NCBI GenBank assembly: GCA_030144725.1
Contig: JASKMD010000024.1
Span: 4,902,220-4,966,219 of the forward strand
Direction of reading: 5' to 3'
Origin: Haematococcus lacustris
Lineage: Eukaryota; Chlorophyta; Chlorophyceae; Chlamydomonadales; Haematococcaceae
Length of the DNA stretch: 64,000 nucleotides
Numbering within the stretch: the first letter of the stretch is position 1; each line of letters opens with the position of its first letter. Positions 21,956 through 31,085 of this stretch are shown piece by piece. Below the pieces are notes generated by a model. That model saw only the letters and a program-made list of their open reading frames with translations, was not told where the DNA came from and searched no databases. The position numbers and the translations under genes were made by a program.

Positions 21956-22221
21956 CCAGTTTCTCGTCGCCTGATCCCGCTTGGGGAAGCAATATGTGTG
22001 CTGCCTTGTATCCTAAGGGATGAACGATGCCGCCGTTAGAACTGCTCTACAACACGCAAACTTCGTCACTCGCAAGCTTCGCGATTCACTAACTTTGAAA
22101 GTTCACTAACCAAGATAGCGCTTATCCAGACTGTGCTAGGCCTTGTCGGGAACGTACTGCGATGTATTGGCAAAGGCTTGCGTCAAGATTGGCCTTAGTA
22201 GGAGGAATGAAGGGATCCCGA

Positions 22222-23463
22222 CAAGGCCTGGCTTGTGGTCGTCACAGAGGAGGGCCCGTTGCACGCTAGTGGTGGTAGGTGGCTTCGGCTGGCAATTGAG
22301 CGATGTGCGATGTGTCTTGCCGCCTCGTGGCTTGCAGGTTTGTCGGCTTGCACGCTCGCAGGCTTGCAGGATCCGGACTGCACTCGTACACTATGCCAGG
22401 TGCGATGTCGCAGTGCGGTGCAGCCGCCGTTTTCGTGGTAGCAGTCACGCAACACCAGTCGCGCTTCATCTATATAGCGTCACGTTCCACCACATCTGTG
22501 TTGCCTGCCTGATTGCAGATGAACGTCGTGGGTGCGTCCTTCATCAGTAAGGTGACAGCTCTTGTGCACATGTCCCCTTGTGTGCATGTTGTTGTTGTGC
22601 AGGGGTGCAGGAGCCTCTTGGCAGTGGTGTGGCCATGGAGCAGTGGTGCAAGCCAGGATCAGCAGCCAAGAGGCCGTAGCAGCTTGGTGGCAGCCAGCTT
22701 ACAGGCAGGAGCCAACTGACATGCAGCAGCCAGACTCCAGCCTAAATGATCGCAGTAGATGGATGTGATGTATGTAGTTGGATGTAGCAAACACGGAGAA
22801 GGTAATTTGTGCTTGTGTTAGACGCTGCTGTAAGCATCATGCACGTTCCTACAATCCCTGCGTCTGCCACTGCATCCGTCCCTGCGTCCGTCCCTGCACT
22901 CGAGCCCTGCGTCCGTCCCTGCACTCGAGCCCTGCGTCCGTCCCTGCGTTAATCCCTGCGTTAATCCCTGCGTTAATCCCTGCGTTAATCCCTGCGTTAA
23001 TCCCTGCGATAATCCCTGCGTTAATCCCTGCGTTAATCCCTGCGTTAATCCCTGCGATAATCCCTGCGTTAATCCCTGCGATAATCCCTGCGTTAATCCC
23101 TGCGTTAATCCCTGCGTTAATCCCTGCGTTAATCCCTGCGATAATCCCTGCGTTAATCCCTGCGTTAATCCCTGCGTTAATCCCTGCGTTAATCCCTGCG
23201 TTAATCCCTGCGTTAATCCCTGCGTTAATCCCTGCGTTAATCCCTGCGATAATCCCTGCGTTAATCCCTGCGTTAATCCCTGCGTTAATCCCTGCGATAA
23301 TCCCTGCGTTAATCCCTGCGTTAATCCCTGCGATAATCCCTGCGCTCATCCCTGCGCTCGTCCCTGCGCCCATAATCCCTGCGCTCGTCCCTGCGTTAAT
23401 CCCTGCGCTCGTCCCTGCGCCCATAATCCCTGCGATAATCCCTGCGTTAATCCCTGCGTTAAT
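22222..23463. repeat. Right inner arm of outer foldback element
   Basis: Mirror of the left arm, running into a longer array (TTAATCCCTGCG, about 22900-23460) that differs from the left array in copy number, so the arms are slightly unequal. It continues into the terminal inverted repeat at 23464. Confidence 0.92.
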
Positions 23464-23823
23464 CCCTGCGTTTATCCCTGCGCTCATCCCTGCGCCCAAA
23501 ATCCCTGCGCTCGTCCCTGCGTTAATCCCTGCGCTCATCCCTGCGCCCATAATCCCTGCGCTCATCCCTGCGCTCATCCCTGCGTTCGTCCCTGCACCCC
23601 CCCTTCCATCCCTGCGTTTGTCCCTGCGCCCCCCCCTCAATCCCTGCATCCGTCCCTGCGTGAACGCCACGGGCCGCCGAGCCTTAGCCTTTAATTTTTT
23701 TGACCTGATTTCTTTTGGGATGGAATCCTTACATCACAAGCTACCAACTGGCTAAGTTTCAGTCCATTTGGACAAGGTTGACAAAAGCGCAGGGAAAAAC
23801 GCAGGGACTAATTTGTAGGAGTG
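23464..23823 (-). repeat. Right terminal inverted repeat of outer element
   Basis: Mirror of 11235-11594 in constant register (coordinates sum to 35058). It ends GGACTAATTTGTAGGAGTG directly before the duplicated AT. Confidence 0.9.
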
Positions 23824-25275
23824 ATGCTAGATAAGCTCCTGGAGGCGGCTCGGACTAATCCGCAGCTGCGTGCGAAGTTCAACGCCGTGGTTGAGACTTT
23901 CTCAGGTGGCTCTAAAGCCCCTGATGACCATCCTTCTGGCGATAACCCAGAGGATACCCCTGGTGGTGGTATGGAAGAAGGCGAGATGGACGAGCAACGA
24001 CCCCGCTACATTGGAGGGGACGAAGACTACATCCTCGAGCTGGAGGCACAACAGCTGCAAATTCAGGCTGAGAATGAAGCCCTGCGTCAAGCCCTGTCGA
24101 CAATTACGTCTCGGGTGAAGTCGCCTACTCTTCCACCTCGCAGGCCAGATCTAGCAGGCAGGGCAGCTGCTCCTGCGTCGACTAGACAGCCTGGTGCAGG
24201 TGCTGCAGGCCCAGGACGAGCCGCCCCTACGGGTCCCTCGCCTCTTGCCTTGCCTCTTCCCTTGTCTTTGGGTTCAAGGTCTATACCTGGTCCAGACAAG
24301 TGGACCGATGCGTGCAGCAGCACCCATCGCAGAGCCTTAGCGTTCTGCGACGACCTTGAGCGTCACTGTGAACGCTGCCGCCTTGATGTTGCATCAACAC
24401 TGCCTGCTTTCCTGACTGGCGCTGCTCGCAACACCTGGTATCCATCCATCAAGGAGTCTTATGCTGCCTTGTATGCTGACGTCCCCGACTGGTCTTACCT
24501 GCGTACTGCATTCTGCGAGTATACAGGAGACGACCTGCGGGATGACTGTAACGTCGCCCGAACTAAGCTGCTTGATGGTGCCATCAAGATGACCGCAGGG
24601 ATGCTCCTGGGTCAATACATTACTGAGTTCAGGAATAACCTGCTGTTTGCAGGGAACGACAGCATGTGTCAGCCTCTGCTGGCCATGGTGTTCACTAGGG
24701 GCCTCAGCTCAGCTCTACAGCCTGCTGTGCTTAAGGACCTGGCTCACTTTAAAGATCCCACACTGTCTCAGGCTATGGAGGCTGCCAAGCAGGCTCAGCG
24801 CAACGTGGTCATGCTGTCCACCACCACACCTGCTAAGGGTGCTGGTTCTTCTGGTGTTCATGCTGTGCAGGCGTCAAGTGCCCTGGGAGGTGAGGCCCAC
24901 CCCGGCAGGCGTGGCTCTAAGCCCCCTGTTTCTGGTGGTGCTGGCAAGAGGCCCAGACACGATGAGCTGTGGTCCAAGAAACCCCTGTTGCCTGGGCAAT
25001 ACTGCTTCAAGTGCAACCATCCCGGCCACCTGACCAACCACCCATGCCCCTTCCGCCACTTCACGGCTATTGAGGCCCGGCGCAGGTCTGGGTATCCTCA
25101 CCCACCTGAGGGTGCCAAGAAGCCTGGCCAAGCCAAGTCCAAGCCCCCTTCAGAGTCTGGTGCTTCTGAGTCAGACCAGGAGCCAGAGCCCCAGCCCCCA
25201 CCCAAGGCTGCTAAGCCTAGGGATCAGGGCATGCGCCGTGGCGTCAGCCGGGCCCGTATTGCCACCAACCGTTAG
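23824..25275 (+). CDS. gag: gag (main part), gypsy element 1
   Basis: Structural protein that packages the retrotransposon RNA (family knowledge). 483 residues remain after the insertion; with the 25-codon piece at 11158 the full protein is about 508. A short coiled coil (LELEAQQLQIQAENEALRQ) precedes a Pro/Ala-rich linker. The retrotransposon Gag core begins at GPDKWTD (about residue 156 of this part) and continues through LPAFLTGAARNTWYP. A zinc knuckle, C-x2-C-x4-H-x5-C (CFKCNHPGH...), is at residues 394-408, followed by a basic Ser/Pro-rich tail. The last helix spacing is one residue longer than the usual CCHC. It ends with TAG at 25273-25275, after which the same frame stays open. Confidence 0.92.
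   Translation: MLDKLLEAARTNPQLRAKFNAVVETFSGGSKAPDDHPSGDNPEDTPGGGMEEGEMDEQRPRYIGGDEDYILELEAQQLQIQAENEALRQALSTITSRVKSPTLPPRRPDLAGRAAAPASTRQPGAGAAGPGRAAPTGPSPLALPLPLSLGSRSIPGPDKWTDACSSTHRRALAFCDDLERHCERCRLDVASTLPAFLTGAARNTWYPSIKESYAALYADVPDWSYLRTAFCEYTGDDLRDDCNVARTKLLDGAIKMTAGMLLGQYITEFRNNLLFAGNDSMCQPLLAMVFTRGLSSALQPAVLKDLAHFKDPTLSQAMEAAKQAQRNVVMLSTTTPAKGAGSSGVHAVQASSALGGEAHPGRRGSKPPVSGGAGKRPRHDELWSKKPLLPGQYCFKCNHPGHLTNHPCPFRHFTAIEARRRSGYPHPPEGAKKPGQAKSKPPSESGASESDQEPEPQPPPKAAKPRDQGMRRGVSRARIATNR
25273..25275 (+). promoter_or_regulatory. Candidate readthrough stop codon (UAG G) between gag and pol
   Basis: Context AAC CGT TAG GGT GTT GCC CAG. The frame remains open for about 57 codons after the stop, then meets the first +1 indel. 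The equivalent junction in gypsy element 3 is CGC CGT TGA GGC TTT GCC CAA. The same frame and similar context suggest suppression of the stop rather than frameshifting. Confidence 0.55.
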
Positions 25276-28200
25276 GGTGTTGCCCAGCCAGCCAGCCAGG
25301 ACTGTGCTGTGGTTCAATCTGAACAACTGTTGCATGATGATGCTGCTGTTGTAGGAGCTGATGATGATGTGAGTGTGCCCAGAGGCCAACTCAACAACAG
25401 CTTCTTTGCCTGCCTGCCCTGTAGAGCCCCTGCCTGCCCTGTCAGCAAGACTGTGTAGTCCTGCTTTGAATGATGTGCCATGTAAGACTGCTGTTCCCCC
25501 TGTGGCTCAGCATCAACAGGCACATGTGCTGGGTATGGTGGGACGTGATGGCAAGGTGAGATTCAGATTTGCTGGCACCCTTGACCGTCAGCATGCATGC
25601 TTCTGCCTTGCTGATGGTGGCGCTGATGACTCCTTCATCAGTGAAGCATTTGTGTCTACACACAAGTTGAGACTGCATGATTACCCTGTGGCACTTCGTT
25701 ATGAGGTAGCTAATAATCAATCAGTGTACTGTACACAATATGTCAAAGTGCACTTGTCCATCCAACAGTTTAGCTGCTTCTGCACCTTGACTGTGATGCC
25801 AGAGCTGGTACATGAGTATGACATTCTGCTTGGTGCTGACTGGCTGACTGTGCAGGGGGCCTTGCTTGACTATGTCGACAAGTCTCTCACCCTGCGGACC
25901 CCTAAGGGCCAGCCTACCTTACTACCTTCAGCGGTAAGCAAGAAGGGGTCAGTTAACTGTACAGTTGAGTCTCTACGAACTGTAAAACCTGTAAAAGAAG
26001 CCTATGCTATTCCTCCGGGTTTCCTAGTGTCCGGCCCTGAGGTGGTTTATACCCCTCTGTCTGCCAAGACGGCTGCTAAGTGGCTCAAAGATGGAGGCAC
26101 AGGTGTGGTAGCACTGGTCTCTTATGAGAACCTGCAAGACCCACCTGGTGTTCCCCCTGAGCAGGCGGCACAGTTAAAGAGCCTCCTTATGGAGTTCTCT
26201 GATGTGTTTGAGCCTATCACTGGGTTGCCTCCTGCACGTGATGTAGGGCACTCTATACCCCTGCAGGATGGTGCTAAACCTCCTGCCAGGCCCAGTTATA
26301 GGATGAGCCAGCCAGAACAGGAAGAAGTTAAAAAACAGGTCACTGACATGTTGTCCAAAGGGCTGATAGAGCCTAGCTCCTCCCCATTTGCAGCACCAGT
26401 TCTTTTTTGTCAAGAAGAAGTCCGGTGAGCTACGCATGTGCGTAGACTACCGCCAGCTTAACAAGCTCACTATACGTGATCAGTACCCTCTCCCCAGAAT
26501 TGATGATTTATTTGATAAATTGTCGGGTATGACTGTATTTTCCTCCCTGGATCTCCAGGCTGGCTATCATCAAATCAGAATACCTGATGAGGATATTCCT
26601 AAAACTGCGTTTAGGACGCCCATGGGACACTATCAGTATAAAGTGTTATGCTTTGGTTTAACCAATGCTCCCGCTACATTTCAACGGGCAATGAACCAGG
26701 CATTTGCCACGGTGATTGACCGGTGTGCTCTGGTATATCTTGATGACATTTTAATCATGTCCAAGTCTATCCAGGAGCACCTGTCACACCTTCGTGAAAT
26801 ATTCAGTTTGCTGAGACAACATAAGTATTTTGCTAAATTATCTAAATGTGAATTCATGAAAGAGTCTCTACCTTTCCTGGGGCACATCATCTCTAAAGAT
26901 GGTGTAGCTGTAGACCCCAGCAAGGCGACTGCCATCAAAGACTGGCCTGTTCCTACGAACCTGACAGCTCTGCAGTCATTCCTTGGCATGGCTAATTATG
27001 TACGTAAATTTGTGCGTAATTTTAGTTCCATTGCTGTTCCTCTTACTAATTTGACTGGCCCTGAAGGCAAAACATTCAACTGGGCACAATGGCCTAAACC
27101 CCAGCTTAGATGCTTTCAATGCTCTAAAGCAGGCTATTATGAAGGTGCCTATGCTCCGCTTACCTGATATAACCAAGCCCTTTGAAGTCTACTGTGACGC
27201 CTCACTCTTGGGTGTTGGCGCAGTATTGACGCAGGCTGGTTACCCCCTGGCATATTACTCACGTAAGCTGTCAAAAGCTGAAACGAATTATACCACTGGG
27301 GAACAGGAAACTTTGGCCATTATTGCTGCGTGTACACAGTGGCGGTGCTACCTTGAAGGAGTGCCATTCACCCTGTTTACTGATCACCGCCCTCTAGAGG
27401 CCCTACCTACGCAGTCTACACTGTCCCGTAGGCAGAGCCGCTGGTTGGAATTCTTATCCCGATTTAATTACACCATTAAATACCTACCTGGCAACACTAA
27501 TCCTGCCGATCCACTGTCACGTATTCCAGTAACTTCAGCGACGGCTAAGACTGATACTGACAAAATCCTGGTGACGACCAGGCAGCAGAAGCGGAGATTA
27601 CAGGAGGGGGAGGACGTCGGTGCGGGTACACCGTTGAGCAGCGGCAGCGGAGGCAGCGAACAGCAGCCTGCCGCTGGATCAGACCCTGACCATGATGCTG
27701 ACTCTGATGATGCTCTAAAGCCATCAGAGCCTAAGCGGTTAAGGTGGGCTGACCCGGTCTCTAATGACTGTGAGGCACAGGTCCCTGAGTGTCCTGGTCA
27801 CCCTTCTCAGGTTACAGATTGGCTAATTAGTGCCTATAGCACTGATCCTGCCTTTGCTGAGCCTCATGAGGAGTGGGAAATGACCCAGGAGGGTCTGTGG
27901 CGACACCTTGATAAAGGTACTATTATAGTTCCTAATGATATCCAGCTACGAGAGCATATCTTGCACGAAATGCATGATGCTAAGTATGCTGGCCATGTGG
28001 GCATCACCAAAACCCTTGAACGTGTGCGTAGGGTGTTCTGGTGGAAAACCATGCGTGCTGACGTTAGACACTATGTGACTAACTGTGATGCATGCCAACG
28101 AAACAAAGCGTCACGCCAGGTACCTGGTGGGCTGCTTAATCCCCTGTCTATACCGGGGTACCGCTGGGAATCTGTCACCATGGATTTGGTGGTTAAGCTT

Positions 28201-29228
28201 CCAGTTGGTGTGCATGGCTATGATTCTATCTGTGTGGTCGTGGATCGTCTATCAAAGATGGTTCACTTAATCCCATGCATTGAAGCCATGGATGCTAAAG
28301 AATTTGCTGGATTATACATTGACCATGTATTTAAATACCATGGCCTGTCTAAAGTAACCATCTCTGATCGTGGTGCGACCTTTAACAACCAGTTCTGGAT
28401 TGAGGTCAGAAAGCTGATAGGCGTAGACCCTGCTTTCAGCACCGCGTATCATCCTCAATCAGATGGTCAGACTGAGCGTACAAACCAGATTGTGGAAGAA
28501 ATGCTTAGACATTATATCCTACCTACTCAAGAAGATTGGCCTAGGCATTTAGCCTTTGCCGAGTTTGCTATTAATAATTCATGGCAAGAGTCCATTCAGT
28601 CCACGCCTTTCCTGGTGAACTATGGACAGTCACCCATTACACCTGTGCTGCATAAGCTGCCCAGGCCGTGCCTATCTCCCTCCGCTGAGAGCTTCGCCAA
28701 GAAGTGGGAGCATGAGGTAAAGCATGCTCAGGAGTGCATGAGGGTGGCTCAGGACCGCCAACAAAGGTATGCGAATAAGCGTAGGCGTGATGTCACGTTC
28801 AGCGTAGGTGACAGCGTCCTGCTGAGCACCAAGAACCTGCGCAATGCACCTGGCAGAGCACGTAAGTTCTTGCCTAGGTATGTAGGACCTTTCAAGGTCA
28901 CAGGCAAGCTAGGTGAGGCTGCCTACCGGTTGGAGCTACCTCCCACCATGAGCAGGTTACATCCTGTGTTCCATGTGTCACTTCTTAAGAAGTACACTGG
29001 CAGCCAGGGGTTTCACCCCCCTCCTGTGATGGAGTGGCTGGAAGATGCGCCTCACTATGAAGTGCATAGCTCTGCTGAACCACAGGCAGGTACGTTTCAA
29101 GAAGCGTATGGAGTACCTGGTCAAGTGGACAGGCTACGATGACACCTACAACACCTGGGAGCCAGAGGCTATGCTGGCTGGTGCTCCCCAGATCTTGTCT
29201 AGGTACAAGGCTGTGCATAACCTGCCTT
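25276..29228 (+). pseudogene. pol: pol polyprotein of gypsy element 1, four +1 frameshifts
   Basis: Domains in order: aspartic protease (LADGGADDSFIS near 25609, DGG in place of the usual DSG); reverse transcriptase (about 26250-26990, YLDD at 26736-26747); RNase H (FEVYCDASL near 27180, TDHRPL near 27390); integrase zinc finger (H-x4-H ... C-x2-C, 27965-28105); integrase core with Asp in TMDL, Asp in SDRG and Glu in SDGQTERTNQIVEE; chromodomain (MEYLVKWTGYDDTYNTWEP, from about 29110). The frame shifts by +1 near 25400, at 26402-26407 (T6), near 27097-27100 (C4) and near 29090 (GG). At least three of these are one extra base in a short homopolymer. The chromodomain frame is cut at its stop codon by the MITE at 29229. 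Confidence 0.9.
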
Positions 29229-29573
29229 CACTCCTACAATTTAGTCCCTGCGTTTGTCCCTGCGTTCTACCGACCTTGTCCGATCGGGCTGATATTTTGA
29301 TAGATGGTAGTTTGCAGAAAATAAAACCTTTTTTTCAGAAAAAGTATTTTGAAAAAATCAAAGGCGGCTGCGCTGTGGCCCTGGGGCGTAGGTGCAGGGA
29401 TAAGTGCAGGGATAGGTTGCGGGCCACAGCGCAACAGCTTTTAGATTTTTCCAAATATTTTTTTTGAAAAGTATGTTTTATTTTCTGAAAACTGCCATCT
29501 ATCAAAATATCAGCCCGATCGGACAAGGTCGGTAGAACGCAGGGACAAACGCAGGGACTAATTTGTAGGAGTG
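29229..29573. mobile_element. 345-bp foldback MITE with CACTC ends
   Basis: Termini CACTCCTACAATTTAGTCCC / mirror; target duplication TT (29227-29228 and 29574-29575). Arms of about 150 bp fold on a short centre that contains GCAGGGATAAGTGCAGGGAT, the same motif as the arrays of the large outer element, so the two belong to one family. Excision with one TT recreates CCT TGA, the end of pol. Confidence 0.9.
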
Positions 29574-29774
29574 TTGATGTTAGAATGTCTCAGTGACCTA
29601 TGTCACCTGGCCTGGTCCTATGACCATGGTCCCCATGCGGCACCTTATGGTGATGCATGTGTTTCTGTGGGTGGCTGGTACCCTTATGGGTCAGCCTGTA
29701 TGTCAGTGGTCTCTATAGACTGCGAGTCTCGGTGCTCTGGGCTATCCCAGGTACCTTGGCGGAACGGATCTCTT

Positions 29775-29788
29775 AAGAGGGGGAGGAA
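29775..29788 (+). other. Polypurine tract of gypsy element 1
   Basis: AAGAGGGGGAGGAA immediately precedes the right LTR, as required for plus-strand priming. Confidence 0.85.
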
Positions 29789-30018
29789 TGTGACGGTGCG
29801 CTTATGCGTATCCGTAAACCACACTTTAGCAGAGTGACTGAGGAGGTCAATGGTGGGCTGCTACCAGCTCACCATTCGGGTTCGACTCCCGAGGGTCCCG
29901 TTCTAAACCTGGGCTCAGTTGCTGTGCGAGAGTGTGGATAGTAGAGACTGCGTTGGACATTTCTAAGTGGACATGCCGCTCACACTGTAAGATTAAAGGC
30001 AGCGGCTACGCCGTTACA
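29789..30018 (+). repeat. Right LTR of gypsy element 1
   Basis: Identical to 10897-11126; followed by GCCAC. The hairpin and B-box T-arm-like structure are at 29852-29892; TGTAA is at 29986-29990. Confidence 0.95.
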
Positions 30019-30262
30019 GCCACCCCCTCCCAACCTCAGCCCCCCCCCCTCCACCCCCCCTCCCACCCCCTCCCAGCCCCCTCACTGCCCTCCCACCCCC
30101 GCCACCCCCTCCCAACCTCAGCCCCGCACTCCACCCCCCCTCCCACCCCCTCCCAGCCCCCTCACTGCCCTCCCACCCTTGCTACCCCCTCCCAATCCCA
30201 GCCCCCCTCTCCAACCACCTCCCCATCCCTCCTTGTCCCGGCCTTAGCAACTCCAGCCCACC
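30019..30262. repeat. C-rich tract, right flank of gypsy element 1
   Basis: CCCTCCCA, CCCCAG and similar units; a continuation of 10755-10896. Confidence 0.8.
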
Positions 30263-30265
30263 CCA

Positions 30266-31078
30266 ATGGGGCGCAGCCGGCGGGATGCCCACCTTCAGGC
30301 CCTAAATAATTCACCAAGAGCTGGTTATCTGCACTGCCCTAGCGGCCTAAAAGCTGCAGCAAGGAGGGCGAATGACATTGCCCAAGAGGTGCAGGCCGAG
30401 AATGAGATGCTGATGACATGCATCAAGCCATTGAGGAGGTCCTTGCTGCCAAAATGCAGGACCTTGAGGAGAAGCACCAGCACCTACAGGCAGCACACAG
30501 GCAGCTGAGATTGGATAACGAGTCTCTTGAGGCAGCCATCGAGCAGTGCAACCTGGCTATTACAATTGCAAGGCGTGATATGCACCGCCTAGAAGCACAA
30601 CTGCGCAAGTTTCAGCGCCGCCCCCTACTAACCCGCAAGCAGAGGCAGCAACTGCAGATCTTGAAGCAGACAGGTGTTTCCATTGAGGTCCTGCGCCGGT
30701 GGGCTGACAGCAACTGCAGCCGGCTTGACACCCATGGCAGACCTGGTGGCACAACAGTGCAGCCCACACCGAGGCCAAGCCCACCTGAGCCCACACCGGG
30801 GCCGAGCCCACCTGAGCCCTGTGACCTCTTCATCCCCACCCAAGAGGCCTCACCTGGACAGCCAGCAGCAAGGACAGCAGCATACACAGCTCAACAGTAC
30901 CTCAGCACAGCCAGGTTAATGTTGAAGACACAAGTCAGCCGTCGCCGGCTTTCCACATGCCGGCGGCTGTTCATCACAGAGCAGTGTGTGGTGGCCAACA
31001 CTCACCGGCCTGGCGAGCGCACAACTGTGGGCCGGCAACTGCGAGTGGTCTACAAGTACCTGCGGCAAAGAACTCTAG
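30266..31078 (+). CDS. Coiled-coil ORF with one apparent frameshift, truncated by GGGCT array
   Basis: From ATG 30266 a frame gives a basic start and a helix ([19 protein letters not shown]). Near 30410 the coiled coil continues in another frame ([20 protein letters not shown]), then [20 protein letters not shown], a Lys/Arg/Gln-rich helix, a Pro-rich stretch with two P-S-P-P-E-P motifs, and an Arg-rich tail. It runs into the GGGCT array, so the true end is unknown. I do not recognise a family. The frame change could be a sequencing indel or an unseen intron. Confidence 0.4.
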
Positions 31079-31085
31079 GTGGGGT

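Larger units (their letters stand above)
11235..23823. mobile_element. Outer CACTC-ended DNA transposon (foldback), inserted in gag
   Basis: Termini CACTCCTACAAATTAGTCCC / mirror image. The first 360 bp (11235-11594) are inverted at 23464-23823 with one visible mismatch. Flanking dinucleotides are AT (11233-11234 and 23824-23825). Without the nested element at 11595-20885 it is about 3.3 kb and almost wholly a foldback: left arm 1.43 kb, spacer 266 bp, right arm 1.60 kb. Arms contain CGCAGGGATTAA arrays. No transposase is encoded. CACT-type ends, short target duplications and subterminal repeats suggest an En/Spm-CACTA-like group. That placement is inference. Confidence 0.88.
10897..30018 (+). 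mobile_element. Ty3/gypsy chromodomain LTR retrotransposon 1, with nested insertions
   Basis: Order: LTR, primer-binding site, gag, stop codon, pol (protease, RT, RNase H, integrase, chromodomain), polypurine tract, LTR. The LTRs are 230 bp, identical, and end TG...CA. The flanks carry a 5-bp duplication, GCCAC. The total is 19.1 kb, but subtracting the insertions at 11235-23823 and 29229-29573 with their duplicated dinucleotides leaves about 6.18 kb, a normal size for a gypsy element. Identical LTRs imply a recent insertion, yet pol has four +1 frameshifts. Confidence 0.93.

Noticed and set aside
22778..23755. 325-codon ALIP-repeat frame and its partners over the CGCAGGGATTAA arrays
   Set aside because: A 12-bp unit encodes a four-residue repeat with no flanking domain; it is part of transposon arms.
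23821..23823. GTG or the following ATG as the real start of gag
   Set aside because: This is the transposon terminus; the original start is at 11158 and the frame is continuous once the insert is removed.
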